64,000 bases of DNA, taken from Zhengitettix transpicula. Taxonomy: Eukaryota; Arthropoda; Insecta; Orthoptera; Tetrigidae. Under the pieces are notes generated by a model that did not search any database, was not told the origin of the DNA, and was given only the letters and a program-made list of their open reading frames with translations. The position numbers were made by a program, and so were the translations under genes. Positions 1 through 11,927 of this stretch are shown here, in pieces (the first letter of the stretch is position 1; each line of letters begins with the position of its first letter). The stretch is from contig CM073590.1 in assembly GCA_037074705.1 (NCBI GenBank), positions 166,282,746 to 166,346,745 on the forward strand. Reading direction: 5' to 3'.

Positions 1-130
1 GTTGAAAGTTCTATCCGAGAGACAGCGACATTGAGGTTCGATGTCATGAAATTTGGTTTCGAAGGCCAGAGGCCAAGACGAAGCACTGAGATTGATGAGA
101 GTCTCTTGAGGTTCCCGACAAACAAAAGAG

Positions 131-240
131 TGCGAGTGAGAGACAGAGAAGGAAAGAGAGGGAGAGGAGGTTTGTGAGAGGGAGAGTGGGTGTGAGAGAG
201 AGTTGGGAGAAAGAGAGAGAGAGAGAGAGCGAGAAGAACT
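131..240. repeat. Purine-rich GA low-complexity tract
   Basis: The plus strand is almost entirely G and A here, with many GAGA runs, most regular near 205-230. The open frame crossing it owes its arginine and glutamate content to this bias and is not taken as a gene. Confidence 0.85.
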
Positions 241-1834
241 ACTCTGCAAACTGCTTTATCGCTAAAGCAATGAAGCGAATTGAAATTCAGGTAAAAGCTA
301 ATTATCAATATACAGTGTTATCCATTTATGGAGAAATATTATTGAACTCGAAGATGTCCATCGAAAATAAGTCTCTATTTCGCATCGGTTCTTGTAGTGG
401 TTCACATAGAATGTGTCAGAATTTCAAACGGTTACGTTGGTCACTTAACCTGGAATGTTGTCGCACCTTGGTGCTTAGCAAATCGTCATGCAGAGATATA
501 CGATTTAACATCGACTGGAAGACTGTGCAGTCAATCAATCAGGTTATTGTGAACGGCAGACGTTACAAGAATCTGATAAAGAATTATTTGGGAAGTGTCA
601 AAGGGGACAGCGTTTTCTTTTAACTGCACGGTGCCTCATGTCACAGAGCGTCCGAGGCTCACATTACAGGATGATAAATTTCCTGGGAGGTTATTGGTCG
701 TCCACATCATGCCACTGATATTTGGAAGTTTTATTTTGGGGTTATGTAAAATAGCAAGTTTACGAAAGCAAGTCACGAACGATCAGTTACCTTCAACTGA
801 ACATAACGCGCAGAATTATCAGTTTACCACGGTCGTGTGTGATAGCATGACCAGACATTGCATCTCAAGAATAATCTTGGGCACCATTCCAATTCAAAGT
901 GGTTACGGAAGCTGAATTGCTTTAGTACTGTTAAAGGAAATTTTACTTTAACTCTTTACCGTAAGCTTCTATATTAAAAGTGAATTACTTAATTTTGATT
1001 AAGTGTTTAATAATAGGGCAGGGTAGAATTAAATATTTCAATCGTTAATACTCTGTATTTTAATAACAAAAAATATAACTTTCCTGCTCTATTTTCAATT
1101 TGGTAATTACAACTGGCTATATGCGTTCATAAAACAAAACAATTACATTTTTTCTCAGGAATTTAGGCTTAAAATACTGCGGTCGACTTCGACGGACTAA
1201 TTGTTTAATACTTTTCCGCTTCCGTCCGGTAACAGGCAGGCAAGTCTATTCTGGGGACTCAGGCAGCGCGAAACTCTTGTCTGATGTCCGCGTTCCAGGA
1301 AGAAGGCGGCAGTCTCCTTTTTTCTTCTCGTGGGCCAAAACCACGGGCTCGTTCAATGCAAATTTCTCTTCCATCACTTAACTTTACTGTCTCTCACCAA
1401 TCGCTAATTGACTACTCTCCAAATTCACGCCTTTTGCACATCTAACAACTTCACGACCACTTAACCTCACAATTTCCGAATACATCACGAATATTGAATA
1501 ACCTCGCAACTTCACGACTACTGACTAACTTCCTGTTTTAAGGAATAACTAATCTATACGTGCCATACTTCTGAAAATCTGATCTCCTGCTTACTCTGCA
1601 TCTCGGTGAGCGAAATTTCCGCCCTCATGGCTTGAAATATGGATGATATTCACCAATGATATATCTGTACCTCCACAAATATAATTAATTTTGCTGGCCA
1701 CTCCCCTTACGGGGTCGTATAACTAATTTAGAGGCTCTGGGAAGACACGTTCTTCACGGTGCCAAGTTCGAGGCGAATATTTCACGAACGTGATAATATT
1801 TTGAATATTTGAACATGAGAAAACTGTATTCAAG
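241..1834. other. No recognisable feature
   Basis: I see no gene, RNA or repeat match here. Two short open frames (to about 620 and 915) have no family resemblance and no coding signature. Around 1190-1340 the base composition is more GC-rich, but with no recognisable motif. Confidence 0.5.
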
Positions 1835-2186
1835 ATGGGCGCCGCGTTTTACTCACACTGGAACAAAAATGCCTTTGAGGACGTTTCAATTGAGTTTTTG
1901 TCGATTTTCGAATTGCTTCCTCCCGCACCATATTCGCGTGGTTTAGCTCCCTCGGATTATTTCCAAACTGGAACAAATGGCGGTAAACGACTTGCCAGAA
2001 AAGAGGAAGCGGAGTCTGTGGTTAATGGTTATTTTGAGGATCTGGTTTGCACTCACTTTAAAAAGGGCATCGAATTTTCCGACCAGTGTAAGGAGCTGAA
2101 AAGAGGCTACGTTGATAAATAAAGAAATTTTTCCTCATTTTTTATTTTCTTTGTTAAGTCTGGTACTTCTGAGACTATCCTTGTAA
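1835..2186 (+). pseudogene. mariner-type transposase, C-terminal fragment with 3' end
   Basis: The frame 1835-2122 encodes the last ~75 residues of a mariner transposase. The family hallmark appears as PPAPYSRGLAPSDYF, where the aspartate of APSDYF is the third catalytic acid of the DD34D triad. It is followed by the usual tail: a glycine-lysine-rich loop, an E-A/S-V-NGYF segment, and a final GYVDK before the stop. About 50 bases after the stop, near 2155-2186, lies a T-rich segment resembling a mariner 3' terminal repeat. The helix-turn-helix, linker and first two catalytic acids are missing, so this is a 5'-deleted, dead copy. The first ~25 codons do not match mariner and may be flanking DNA. 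The family call is firm; the subfamily is not determined. Confidence 0.85.
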
Positions 2187-3839
2187 TACAAAATTTTAAA
2201 ATAATACTTTAAAGAATATAGAAAATAAATGTCATCTTTGACGTGACTGCTTGTCGAGTTGGTCTTGTTAGCAGAAGAACTGTAGTTATTTACTCACTTT
2301 ATATTTTACAAAGCACATAAGTATACTAACGTATTATGTTGTTACTTTTATTTCTTAAGCTGCATTAAGTTTTATTCCACTTCACAAAAACGTTCCTAAT
2401 TGTTCCCTTTTATAGTCCCTCTGCCAATTTATGTTAGAGCTAAAACGTTGGCTGTACCAATTTTTGATACGTGAATTTTTTCCACCTTATTAAAACCTTG
2501 TTAACGTACGCTTCAAGAAATTGCTGTAACTGAAATATCAAAAAGGATGAAATATAAGTTTGTATTAAGTATGCATCTTATTCGTTAACTCAATTTGTTC
2601 CTATATTTTCTGGAATCGAGACAATGTCTACCAACACTAAACAAATCATAAAATCACCATCGTCAAAAATTTTAAATCTAAATCGTACTGCTTATCATCT
2701 GAGAGCTATGAAGAGAGGTAGTTAATAACCATCACGGACACGTCATAGATGCTATCAGTAAATAATTCAAGTATGTTTGTTTGCAAATGTGTTTGAGAGC
2801 GAGTCTCGTTTTTCGAGGTAAAGGGGAAAACGCTTGACCTTACTTTATATTCCGGGGCACTCTTCTTTGCGGCGCACTCACAAGTGCGTCTTTCCTTTTC
2901 ACGCAAAAAATCAGCTTCCAAGCCTCGGGCAAGTGGCACGCGTAATGGGAAACTCCCATTACGTATTAAAGGCGGTGGCTGAGGCCTAAGTGCGCAAGAA
3001 CGTGAATCATTGATGACAGCCATTAGGGGAGGGGGTTGTTGACACAGCTGCCATCTCCAGCTCCGAGCAGCGGCGGTCTATTCTCCGTTTAATTTCCCCC
3101 AAAGCGACTGAAACATTGCGCTAGCCTCGGCACTGTATCCATCCGCTGAATCAGGTGGTTGATAGTTTCAGTGCCTGGAAAGATTCAAACACGCAAGAGA
3201 TATGGGGGAAAAAAAAGAGGACTAATCAACCTGAAAGGTTCGCTCGTAGACAAAAATAAAAGGACGTGAGGCATCGTTGTATGATGAATTTTTTCACTGA
3301 CAGCTTTTGAGTGGGGAATTCACTAATTAATTCATGAAAATTTAAGACATTTAACGTTCTTAATAACTAGTTTTTCTTACCGTTATTTAGCAAATAGCTC
3401 GGTTTACAGTGATAATAATGTTAATCAAACGTCAAGTCTCTCACAAGGGGGTTTGTATTGAACTAAATCAACTTCAAATAATATATTTGAGCGAGGGCAA
3501 AATTCTAAGGTGAATAATTTGTTTAACCATGTAGCGTTCCTTTAAAATAACTTTATAAAATCAAACTCTTTACAACACAGTTTTCACCAATAACTCCTCT
3601 TTTTAAGAATCCAATAATCCAAAGATATTCTCCGCACCAAAGTAAAAAATAATAATTTCTTTTACATAAAAACATAATATACCGTTTGTGTAAGATATAG
3701 TTCACAGATAACATTTATCAGCTGGCCAACAGGGAGTAGCAGTCTCCCGCTGCCAACTGAAAACGCCGAGTTTAGGTGACCGAAAAATATTTTTTTCGGT
3801 TCAGTGTGGTTGACGGCTGTATTCTGCATTTGAATCATA
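2187..3839. other. No recognisable feature; small hairpin near the end
   Basis: No gene or repeat family was recognised. The stretch 2800-3200 is more GC-rich than its surroundings. A short near-palindrome (ACCGAAAAAT...TTTTTTCGGT) lies at about 3779-3802, just upstream of the LINE fragment. Confidence 0.45.
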
Positions 3840-4210
3840 TTCAACGCGTGTCTTTCTACCGGCATTTTTCCCGACTCCCTTAAAGCTGCAAAAGTTATTC
3901 CGATCTTCAAGAAGGGTTCGTCCACCGACGCATCAAATTACAGACCAATTTCCCTACTTCCGATATTTTCAAAAATACTACAAAAAATTCTACACAAAAA
4001 GTTACTTGAATTCTTGACGAAGTATAAAGTAATTACTCCCGCTCAACACGGCTTCCTCAAACAAAAATCCACGAGCACTGCTATGTACGAGTTCATTCAA
4101 AGTATACAAAATTTCCTTGATGAAAAACTGAATTTTCGAAGACATTTGATCTTGTAGATCACAGCATACTCCTCCAAAAATTAGAATATTATGGGATCAG
4201 AGGCAACGCT

Positions 4211-4831
4211 TTGGCACTCTTTGAATCATACCTCAACAATCGGAAACAGAAGGTGGCCTTAAAAAACAAAGCTGGTGAGGTGCACTTGTCAGAATGGGAA
4301 GGCATTTCTTGTGGCGTGCCTCAGGGCTCAATATTAGAACCACTGCTTTTTCTTTTGTATATTAATGATCTTCCAGAATATATGGAACCTATAAAATCTG
4401 TCTTATACGCAGATGACACTAATTTGTTAATTACGGACGTTGATTTAAATAATCTTAATGCGAAGATTGAGACTGCATCTAGAAACCTAAATACTTGGTT
4501 CGCCGCCAATAAATTAACGCTCAATGTACAGAAAACTAAGTTAGTTCGTTTTACAACAGAAACCAACAACATCGTAACGGATAAGTTCTCAGATCATGCG
4601 ACTTTCCTCGGTTTGCTGGTCGACAGTAAATTAAAATGGAACTTGCACATTGATCGCCTTGTGCGCAAACTTAGTTCTGTTTGTTACTTATTGAGACTAT
4701 TGATGCAACAAGTTGATACCAAAACTGCTTCACTAGTCTATTTTGCCTACTTTCATTCACATATGTGTTACGGTATTGCCAACTGGGGCAATTGTTCTCG
4801 TAGTGTGGATGTTTTCAAACTGCAAAAATGA
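4211..4831 (+). pseudogene. LINE reverse transcriptase, longest surviving open frame
   Basis: This 206-codon frame holds the palm of a non-LTR reverse transcriptase: GVPQGSILEPLLF (canonical form has G-P-L) around residues 36-48, then the YADDTN catalytic box around residues 66-71 and the NKLTLNVQKTK thumb-side motif around 98-108. It is only part of the ORF. Homologous sequence continues upstream of the frameshift and downstream of the TGA at 4829-4831, where the reading KLQK-stop-AIRI matches the usual LQKRAIR of the family. That stop is most simply a CGA to TGA transition at a CpG. Catalytic residues survive, but the protein is broken. Confidence 0.88.
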
Positions 4832-5295
4832 GCCATTAGAATTATATCAGGTTCAGATGCTAGAGAAAGCTGCAAGTTCAAAAGACTTCATATTCTGACT
4901 CTACCTAGCGCTTACATATTAGAAGTACTAAAATTTGTTAAGCGCAATCTTTTTGCAAGTAACGGGGACAATCATGGAGGAACCGTTCAGTTCTCAGGTC
5001 TGACAAGCACAGCCTCAGTCTCTACGAGTCTAGCGTTCATTATTATGGTATCGCACTATTTAACAGCGTTCCTGAACATGTAAAGAACATCAACAACTAC
5101 AACGCATTCGACAAGGAGTGTAAAACTTTTCTTGTAAAGGGAACTTATTACTCCGTACACGAATTTTTGAATCGGTCTCACATTCGTTGAACTGCGACAG
5201 GAGATGAATACCAGGAAGTGATTAGTGTCGTGTGCGTGTTTCCTAAAGATAGTGTGTATGATTTTAGTGACTAGACAAATGTGAACAGATATGAA

Positions 5296-5298
<3 letters not shown>

Positions 5299-5327
<29 letters not shown>
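5299..5327. repeat. (GT)n microsatellite
   Basis: About 14 GT units within the 3' UTR of the LINE fragment. Confidence 0.95.
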
Positions 5328-5328
<1 letters not shown>

Positions 5329-5419
5329 CCTGTTAATATTAATTCTGCTTATATGTAATTTATCTACTGTACATTTGTGACGAATCCTATTTCCTCTTAA
5401 GAGGGCTAATGGCGAATAA

Positions 5420-5420
<1 letters not shown>

Positions 5421-5456
<36 letters not shown>
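5421..5456. repeat. (TCTA)n tail of the LINE
   Basis: Nine perfect TCTA units start immediately after GCGAATAAA. I interpret this as the 3' tail of the retrotransposon rather than an unrelated microsatellite, because it directly follows the polyadenylation-like hexamer and the end of homology. Confidence 0.9.
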
Positions 5457-8039
5457 GACACTTGCTGGGAAATTTACAAATGAGAATATTGTAGGAAATT
5501 TTGTTCTTTATAACGTCATGTTTATTCTGAGCATTCGCAGATAAAATGAATTATTTATATAAATCGTAATTGTTAAGTGTTGTTTCTGAGGTTTAAAAAA
5601 AATTAAGTCGACTTCAACGGCATCGTGTCGCGAAGCCTGTTTGAATTCCTGAGTAATGGTACGGACAAAACTTTTAGAACATTCTCTTAAACATGCTCTT
5701 AAAAGTTAACGATTTACACTGAAATGCACTAGAAGCGAATTATTCGGAGAAAAATGATGGTGCGAGAGCTCAAGGGCGCCGAGATTGAAAACTTTGTTCG
5801 TTCCTAGGAGAGTCTTGTAATGGTTAAACTGTAATATAAAATAAAGAGGGCGAAAAAGCACAAGTGCATCGGGCTTCTAATAAAACTACATACAGTCTCC
5901 GATTGGCTTAATTTAATATTATATCATATTCATCCCGTGGAAAACAATTATTGTATAAATTATTGCCAAGTGGATTTTTATGCTGTAAAACATAACCTAT
6001 AGTGTTATTAAAATTAGATGGATGTCGAGTTTTTGCGTGAACGGCAGTGATATTGCCACAAACACGTGGTCTCAAATGGACTTCGTATACAGTTCACTGA
6101 AAAAAGTAACAAAGTTTGCGATTGTTCGGATTGTCCCGTCCTTCATTTAAAGAATTTTGATTTGTGGCTTCAGTCATCTACTTTTAATAGCATTATAGTA
6201 ATGCTTATTTATTGAATACTAAGCATCTAATTTTAGAACAGTCTATTTTAATAAAATAATTAAGAGCATCTTTGATTCTCTGAGGTGAGTCAAAAATGGA
6301 TAAGAAATTTCCGAAACGACGGCTCGTCTATTGTGCGTGCCACCTTTCTTGGCGGCCCAGTTTAGTATTCTTCTGGGCGTGTGCTACCTCCTCTCCGTGC
6401 GCAGCACATTATCTTCAGTAAGCGCCTAGAGATTGACCTAGTTAGATCATTCTAGTGAATTTGATTATTCCGCGATGCCCCTCTTCCACAATCTGAGCTA
6501 CACTCATTTGCGGCTGACGCGTGCTATAAACGCGGATAATTTCATACAACTTGAAACACAGACTGGGAAAATCACAGTGAAGGTCCAACAGCACTACAAC
6601 ATTTGTCCCGGCAGAAATTAGAGGGAAAGACTTATTTTAACGAATGTTTATTACATATTTGATTGGCTAGAGAGAGAATAGCATGGTGATATGAAAGGTT
6701 GGGGAGGGATAAACAGCAGGTGCCAAGGCTTTCAATTAATAATATTCATTCTAGCTGACATTCCTTAATATCCTGGTCAATTAAGCTTTAAGGTCCACGG
6801 CAGAGTCTGACTAGCAATGCGTACAGGGGCATCATCGCCGCCGTACGAACCAGCGACCACCATCTGAGATCACCCGTCCAGAACGACCTGAAGGTACATC
6901 ATCGACGTCGCCACCGGTGGAAGGACACCACGGGTCATTTATAATAGTAGCCTACTGGGACAGTCTTATATTGCCTTTTAGCGAACTTTTCCATACTGTT
7001 CATTTAATCGACCCCTGAAGTTCCTTGAGAAATATAATCTCATATTCTTAATACCGTACCTAAAGTTATTATATATTTTTGTAACTTATAAACTAATATA
7101 AAACGAGGAGGTAATTTTATTAAAATAATATGTTTCAAATTAATTGTTTTTTTTGTCTGCTGTTCCTTTTCAGTAAGAAGCTAACAAGCCTGGGCCTTTG
7201 TCAAGTTTTAAACGACTGTACAGACTATATACTCGTTTACAGCATATCTAAAACAACATTAGGACCCAATCTTCTGAAGGACAAAACTCTCTTGCTGCTT
7301 AAATGAATTTTGAGTTACTGATAACATACTGAACGGAGGTATTGCATAAAATTTCACTAAATATTCTTACGATTTGAGAAAACAATCATTCTGTGGACTT
7401 TCGGGAACGGTACCATAAGCATATGAATCTGAGTATCTTATGTAAATACATCATTCCCGTGGTTAACAGTGGTTTGGCATGGCTCTGTGTGATTGTAGGT
7501 TGCTGCTGAAAAATATCTGTGTTGAATCAAGGTAAGACGAGCGGAATACGGCAGCTCGACTGCACATAATTCTAAACAACGATCGAACCGTTGGGAGAAC
7601 TGTGTACATTACCAATTAGAGTAAATGAACGTTCTATGAAGAATTTAATGAGAAGTAAATTATTTAGATATACACAATGGTCATATTTGTAATGATGGTT
7701 GTTAAGTAATATAAATAAATTGAATTAATTAAATATTATAATTACTATTTAAAATTACAATATGAGTATGTATTTTAATTAAACAGATGTAATTTGAAAA
7801 GTGTGAGAAAGCGTTATAAATGGGAAAATATTAACACGCCGAGAAAAAATCGCTGTATTAGAAACAACCTAAAATAAAAAGACATTTGAATTCAAATTTA
7901 AAAAAATGTAATGAAAGACAAAATCATGGGTTTTTCTTTTGTAATCTCGGCATTCTTGTGGAATATTTTCAGGGGTCTGGTGTCTTAGGAAATAGAAATT
8001 GGCGTCCTATACTTGAATGATCGTCCGCTCGCGAAGTCT
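5457..8039. other. No gene; GC-rich patch and a possible family F scrap
   Basis: Nothing coding was recognised. The segment 6790-6945 is distinctly GC-rich with several CpGs and is open on short scales, but I cannot name it. Bases 6116-6165 (GCGATTGTTC then TGTCCCGTCCTTCATTT) resemble part of repeat family F seen at 13240 and 32668. Confidence 0.4.
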
Positions 8040-8300
8040 AATTTCCTCGTAGCTGTAACTCTTCCTCTGAAAGAGCTATGGGACGTAAACTTGTGTCCCT
8101 GTTTCTCTCGGTCTCTACCATGTGTTACTATTATTCTACGTTTAAGCAAAACAATGCTAACACATGCCAACATGTCCAAAAATAAGAGAGACAGACCTTT
8201 CTCTCACTTTTATATGACGTTCTCCCATCTACGAGAACCGTCATCCATAGAATCTCTCGTTAACCCACACGGTCTAGACTATAAGGTTGTTTTGTCCTGT
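8040..8300 (+). repeat. Interspersed repeat family E, copy 1
   Basis: This segment shares an ordered series of short blocks with 45510-45730: AAAGAGCTATGGGAC, then AATGCTAACA, then a CTCTCTGACC-like block, then CGGTCTANAC with GGTTGTTT. Order and spacing agree in both copies, so I call a shared decayed repeat. The overlapping 129-codon open frame is probably incidental, because the second copy does not keep it. Confidence 0.5.
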
Positions 8301-8903
8301 TTCCTGGATATATATCAACGTCCTGACATCTCCGCCTTTTTTAAAATGACTTTATTTAAGACAGCATTAACAGCGACGTCATCAATGGTTATATATGATT
8401 GAGAGATTTAAAAATTGATTATATATCATCGTAACAATTGATATATAAGTTAACAATTTCTTTCTGATATTCCGGTGGTAAATTGAACAGGTTTTGGTTG
8501 CTGTCTTCGAGGATCAGGCGTGTATTGTTGAAATTTCCAGTAGGAGTTGATCAGGTACTCCAGAGTGATGACGCTGTTGCAATGATCTTGGTTGGGATGG
8601 CGGCTGTTCGTGAACGTGTGGGAATGCGTCAATCTGGAGTGGTCCGATTCTTGAAATGATCACTTGTTTTATTCCGGATGCCTTCGGGCACCGCCTTTGT
8701 TTCTTAATAAAACCTCGTAATGCCTCGAGGACTATCGATGGTGGACACTTTTTTAAGTCTACTTTGTATGTTTCGTAGGTTTAATTGTAATTGAGAGACT
8801 CGATCGTTCTGCAAAATGATCCTACTACTTTCGTCCATAATAGGTGTATTTATAAGCATATTTATATGTCATTATAGCTTCGACGCAGATCTGAGAGTTC
8901 GAG
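8301..8903. other. No recognisable feature
   Basis: Short spurious open frames only. No repeat match was noticed. Confidence 0.4.
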
Positions 8904-9170
8904 TTTTTTTTGGGGGGCAACAGGCTACATGAGGGTAATCCACGTTGGGCAACTCCCCTTTAATAGCATAGGAAGGGATTTAAAAGGGGGGATGCGGAAG
9001 GGTAGAGGAAGGTAGTCAAGGGTTAACTAGGGCCCCCGGGCTATATTTTTTAAGGATCCTACCCGGAATTCGCCTAAAAGTAATGCAAGGAAAACCCTAG
9101 AAAAACCTGCATCAGGTAGGTCGGGCATTGGGTACTTGTCCCACGCCCTTCCGATAGCGGGAGAGGACTT
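8904..9170 (-). mobile_element. Family A poly-A-tailed repeat, 5'-truncated copy (A1)
   Basis: Reading the minus strand, this is the 3' half of the family A repeat, ending in ...GTAGCCTGTTGCCC and then an A-run (poly-T at 8904-8911 on the plus strand). It matches the copies at 23782, 46211, 46743, 53949 and 54495 until about 9167, where similarity stops abruptly. A 3'-anchored, 5'-truncated copy with a poly-A tail is what target-primed reverse transcription leaves. No convincing target-site duplication was found. Confidence 0.8.
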
Positions 9171-11828
9171 ACCTGCTTGTGATTTTTCAACTAGAATATA
9201 TCTATCATAAGTGCGAGCATTACGTTGTTATTTTAATATATCCACTGTAAACTGCGTTGAAAACTTGTTAGATCATTCGTGAGATTATCTCATATTTCCT
9301 ATGTCAAGTCAGTTGCAAAACAGTGAAGACCAGCCAAACGAAAGAGAGCTACATTTTTACCAACTTCCGTTGTATTTTTGAATAATTTGGGAAACGTTGA
9401 TGTACGTATACCTCTACCGCAGGCATAACCGGTTTTAATCTAAAATCCCAGTTGAGTTGTTCGTAATAGAGATAATGCGCCATATTCTCTAAGGGTCGTG
9501 AGCAGAAATATAATTACAGACACATTACGTATGCATGCTATAAACATATTCAAAGCTTATCAAAGCTTTGATTAAGGTTACGCAAAGTGCATATAACGCA
9601 GAGTTGCAATACGTCTGCCTTAATAATGAAGCATACAAGTTCTTGAAAGCCTCAAGAACAATGCGAATTTTCCATAGTTTCCGGCGGGACCACGCAATTA
9701 TATCCTTTGTACTAATTTACTTATTCAACCGGTTTTCCATTGCTTTCAATTAAGCTTTCTATAAACAATCAATCAAAGTTGCTATAAAAACATTTACTGC
9801 GTGTATATATTGAAGTGACATGTTGGTAAGTCCATTCCCCTGTTTGTTGATATTTGACAGCGTAAACAATGCCAAATCATTAGTGTTGATCGATTGTGTC
9901 GAAAATAGAATAACGAGAGCCAGATTTAATTTCCATCAACGCAATCTATCGGCGCAGAAAATAACTGGCGTGACACTTGCGAAGGCGGATCCAACGGGAT
10001 TCAAAGTTATATCATTTTAGAGAAATAAAGGATTACTAAAATTTACTTTTAATATGTAAAAGTGTTTTACACGATAAAATGGTATCTTTTTTGATAGACC
10101 ACTGAAATAATGTGTTTATCAAATTTTTTGTGGACATTAAAATTTCTTAAACGCAATGTATTTTAAGTTGAGTGAATAATTAAATTTTTAAAAATTAAAT
10201 TAATTTAAATTTTTTTACGTTGGTGAAATAGTAACACAACAGTTATGTGAAATTTTGTTCCACGAAACAAGAATAAAATATAAAGACTTGTTACTTATCG
10301 TTAATTCAGTCCCACCTATGTACAGGATGAATTTAGTAATTTAGAAAGGCTTTGAAAACTTGTTCTACTGAGAATAGAAACATAGATTACAATATTGCGG
10401 TTAAATGAAATAATTAATAACAAGATGGTTAAAATAGTAGAAACTACACAGTTTCAGTACGAGACATGACGTAAGAAACAGATAGAAAACTTGTTCTATT
10501 TCATTCTATTAATTGGTAATTATAAACCTTGGCCAGACAGACCCTCCAGCGTCACCACGTCATCTCAAATCCAAGGAACGACGGTGGGAACATAATGTTG
10601 GACTTCTGGATGCGTTTCACCATGTTCAATAGAAGCAAATATTTGTGTGAAGATGGAAGGATATTATGAGGTTCAAAATTACTGAAATCCAAATTTCTCA
10701 TTTCTCTGGAACGTTTCAAATATCGGCCACGTGTTAATTTTAAGTAATTTTTACTTTTTCTAATAGCAACACATCGTTATTAAAAAGTGAATTTCATAAT
10801 AATCTTGACCTAGATATTAGAGCTGAGGGAAGAGTCGCCTTATTCAATAAGAAATGGATCGTGTACAACAGTTAGATACGTAGATAGAAGAATCCAGTCT
10901 GTGGATCGACGTTTGAGAAAAATAGCAGATAACCATGGTGATTATATAGAATTTGAATTAGCAAAAAGGCCATTTTCACAAATAAAAACACAATTTTTCC
11001 TTCCTTCAGGGATCGGCTCTCGCACCTCGTATGTGTTGTGCGAATACCGGAGCCAGATTGCTAGAGGACTAGTTAAAGTAACTGCGACTCAGTTTATTCT
11101 AGATTAATAAAGTTCGAGAATATATTTTTCTGGCCCGGTTAATTATGATAAAATTTACGTTGAATTTAATACAATACGATATTCGCGTCAAGTTAGAAAG
11201 AAACACCCGTAAACAGGAGACGAAACAAAGTGAAGGTTATATGAGTCGTCCCACTGGGATAAACAATATATACGGGATGAATTATAAGAATAATAACACT
11301 TTTTACCGGAACACTATTATTTGTTACAAACAATTTAATTAATGACGCATTTACGTATTGACATATATGTTGTTTGACAATAATTCTTTTAAAATTAAAA
11401 TAACTAATTTCCATTTATAAACCAGATTATTAAAATCTCTTCTGTGGATTTCAGTTACAATAGTGTGGTTATGTAATCAAATAGTGACTTAAAATATTTC
11501 TTCTTAAAACTTGTAATTTACATAATCCAATTATTTTACTTGGAAAATAAAAGTATTATTTCCACTGTAGGAATTGAACTTTTCATTCATATAACTATAT
11601 TAGCAGTCGTTTTGTCGTCAGTTAAATTGTAAACACTTCATAAATTGTCCAGTTACGCATAAAAGTGACCCTGGTATTTATTGCGCATATCTATAAGCGA
11701 TCATTCGTATTGGGACACTGCGCTTAATGTGCATTGTTCGTTATAGTGGGTGTCAGGAACGAAGGCGGGTGGCGCAGATTGAGGGAGCGGACACAATTCC
11801 GACATTGCCACTATTCACACGCGAAATA

Positions 11829-11845
11829 AACACACACACACACAC
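11829..11845. repeat. (CA)n microsatellite
   Basis: About eight CA units. Confidence 0.9.
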
Positions 11846-11900
11846 GACAACATCTAACGAGGTCAAATTCTAGACGCTTACTGAAGCTGATTGAGCACGA

Positions 11901-11927
11901 GGGCGGGGCGGGGGGGGGGGGGAAGGG
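11901..11927 (+). repeat. G-rich tract with G-quadruplex potential
   Basis: GGGCGGGGC is followed by an uninterrupted run of about 13 G, then AAGGGG. Four G-runs of three or more within 30 bases satisfy the simple quadruplex pattern on the plus strand, which is unusual in such AT-rich surroundings. Confidence 0.8.

Larger units (their letters stand above)
3840..5456 (+). mobile_element. Non-LTR retrotransposon (LINE), 5'-truncated and decayed, with (TCTA)n tail
   Basis: The copy runs from inside the reverse transcriptase to a tetranucleotide tail. In order I see: VIPIFKKGS near 3888 and SNYRPISLLP near 3934 (fingers); a small deletion and frameshift near 4130-4145; DLVDHS then GVPQGS near 4316; YADDTN near 4407, the catalytic motif; and a C-terminal segment ending at TGA 5188-5190. 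Known defects are the 4130s frameshift, an in-frame TGA at 4829-4831, and another frameshift near 4990. The 3' UTR holds a (GT)n run and the element ends with AATAAA directly fused to (TCTA)n, a microsatellite tail used by several LINE clades instead of poly-A. It belongs to the jockey/CR1/L2 side of LINEs; I cannot fix the clade. No endonuclease domain remains. Confidence 0.88.

Noticed and set aside
174..915. Overlapping open frames near the start as a gene
   Set aside because: The first derives from the GA-rich tract, and neither shows a domain, splice context or codon bias beyond base composition.
4321..4572. Antisense ORF over the LINE reverse transcriptase
   Set aside because: Shadow of the sense coding frame that contains the YADD motif.
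8013..8402. 129-codon ORF as a gene
   Set aside because: It overlaps repeat family E, whose second copy at 45510 does not preserve the frame.
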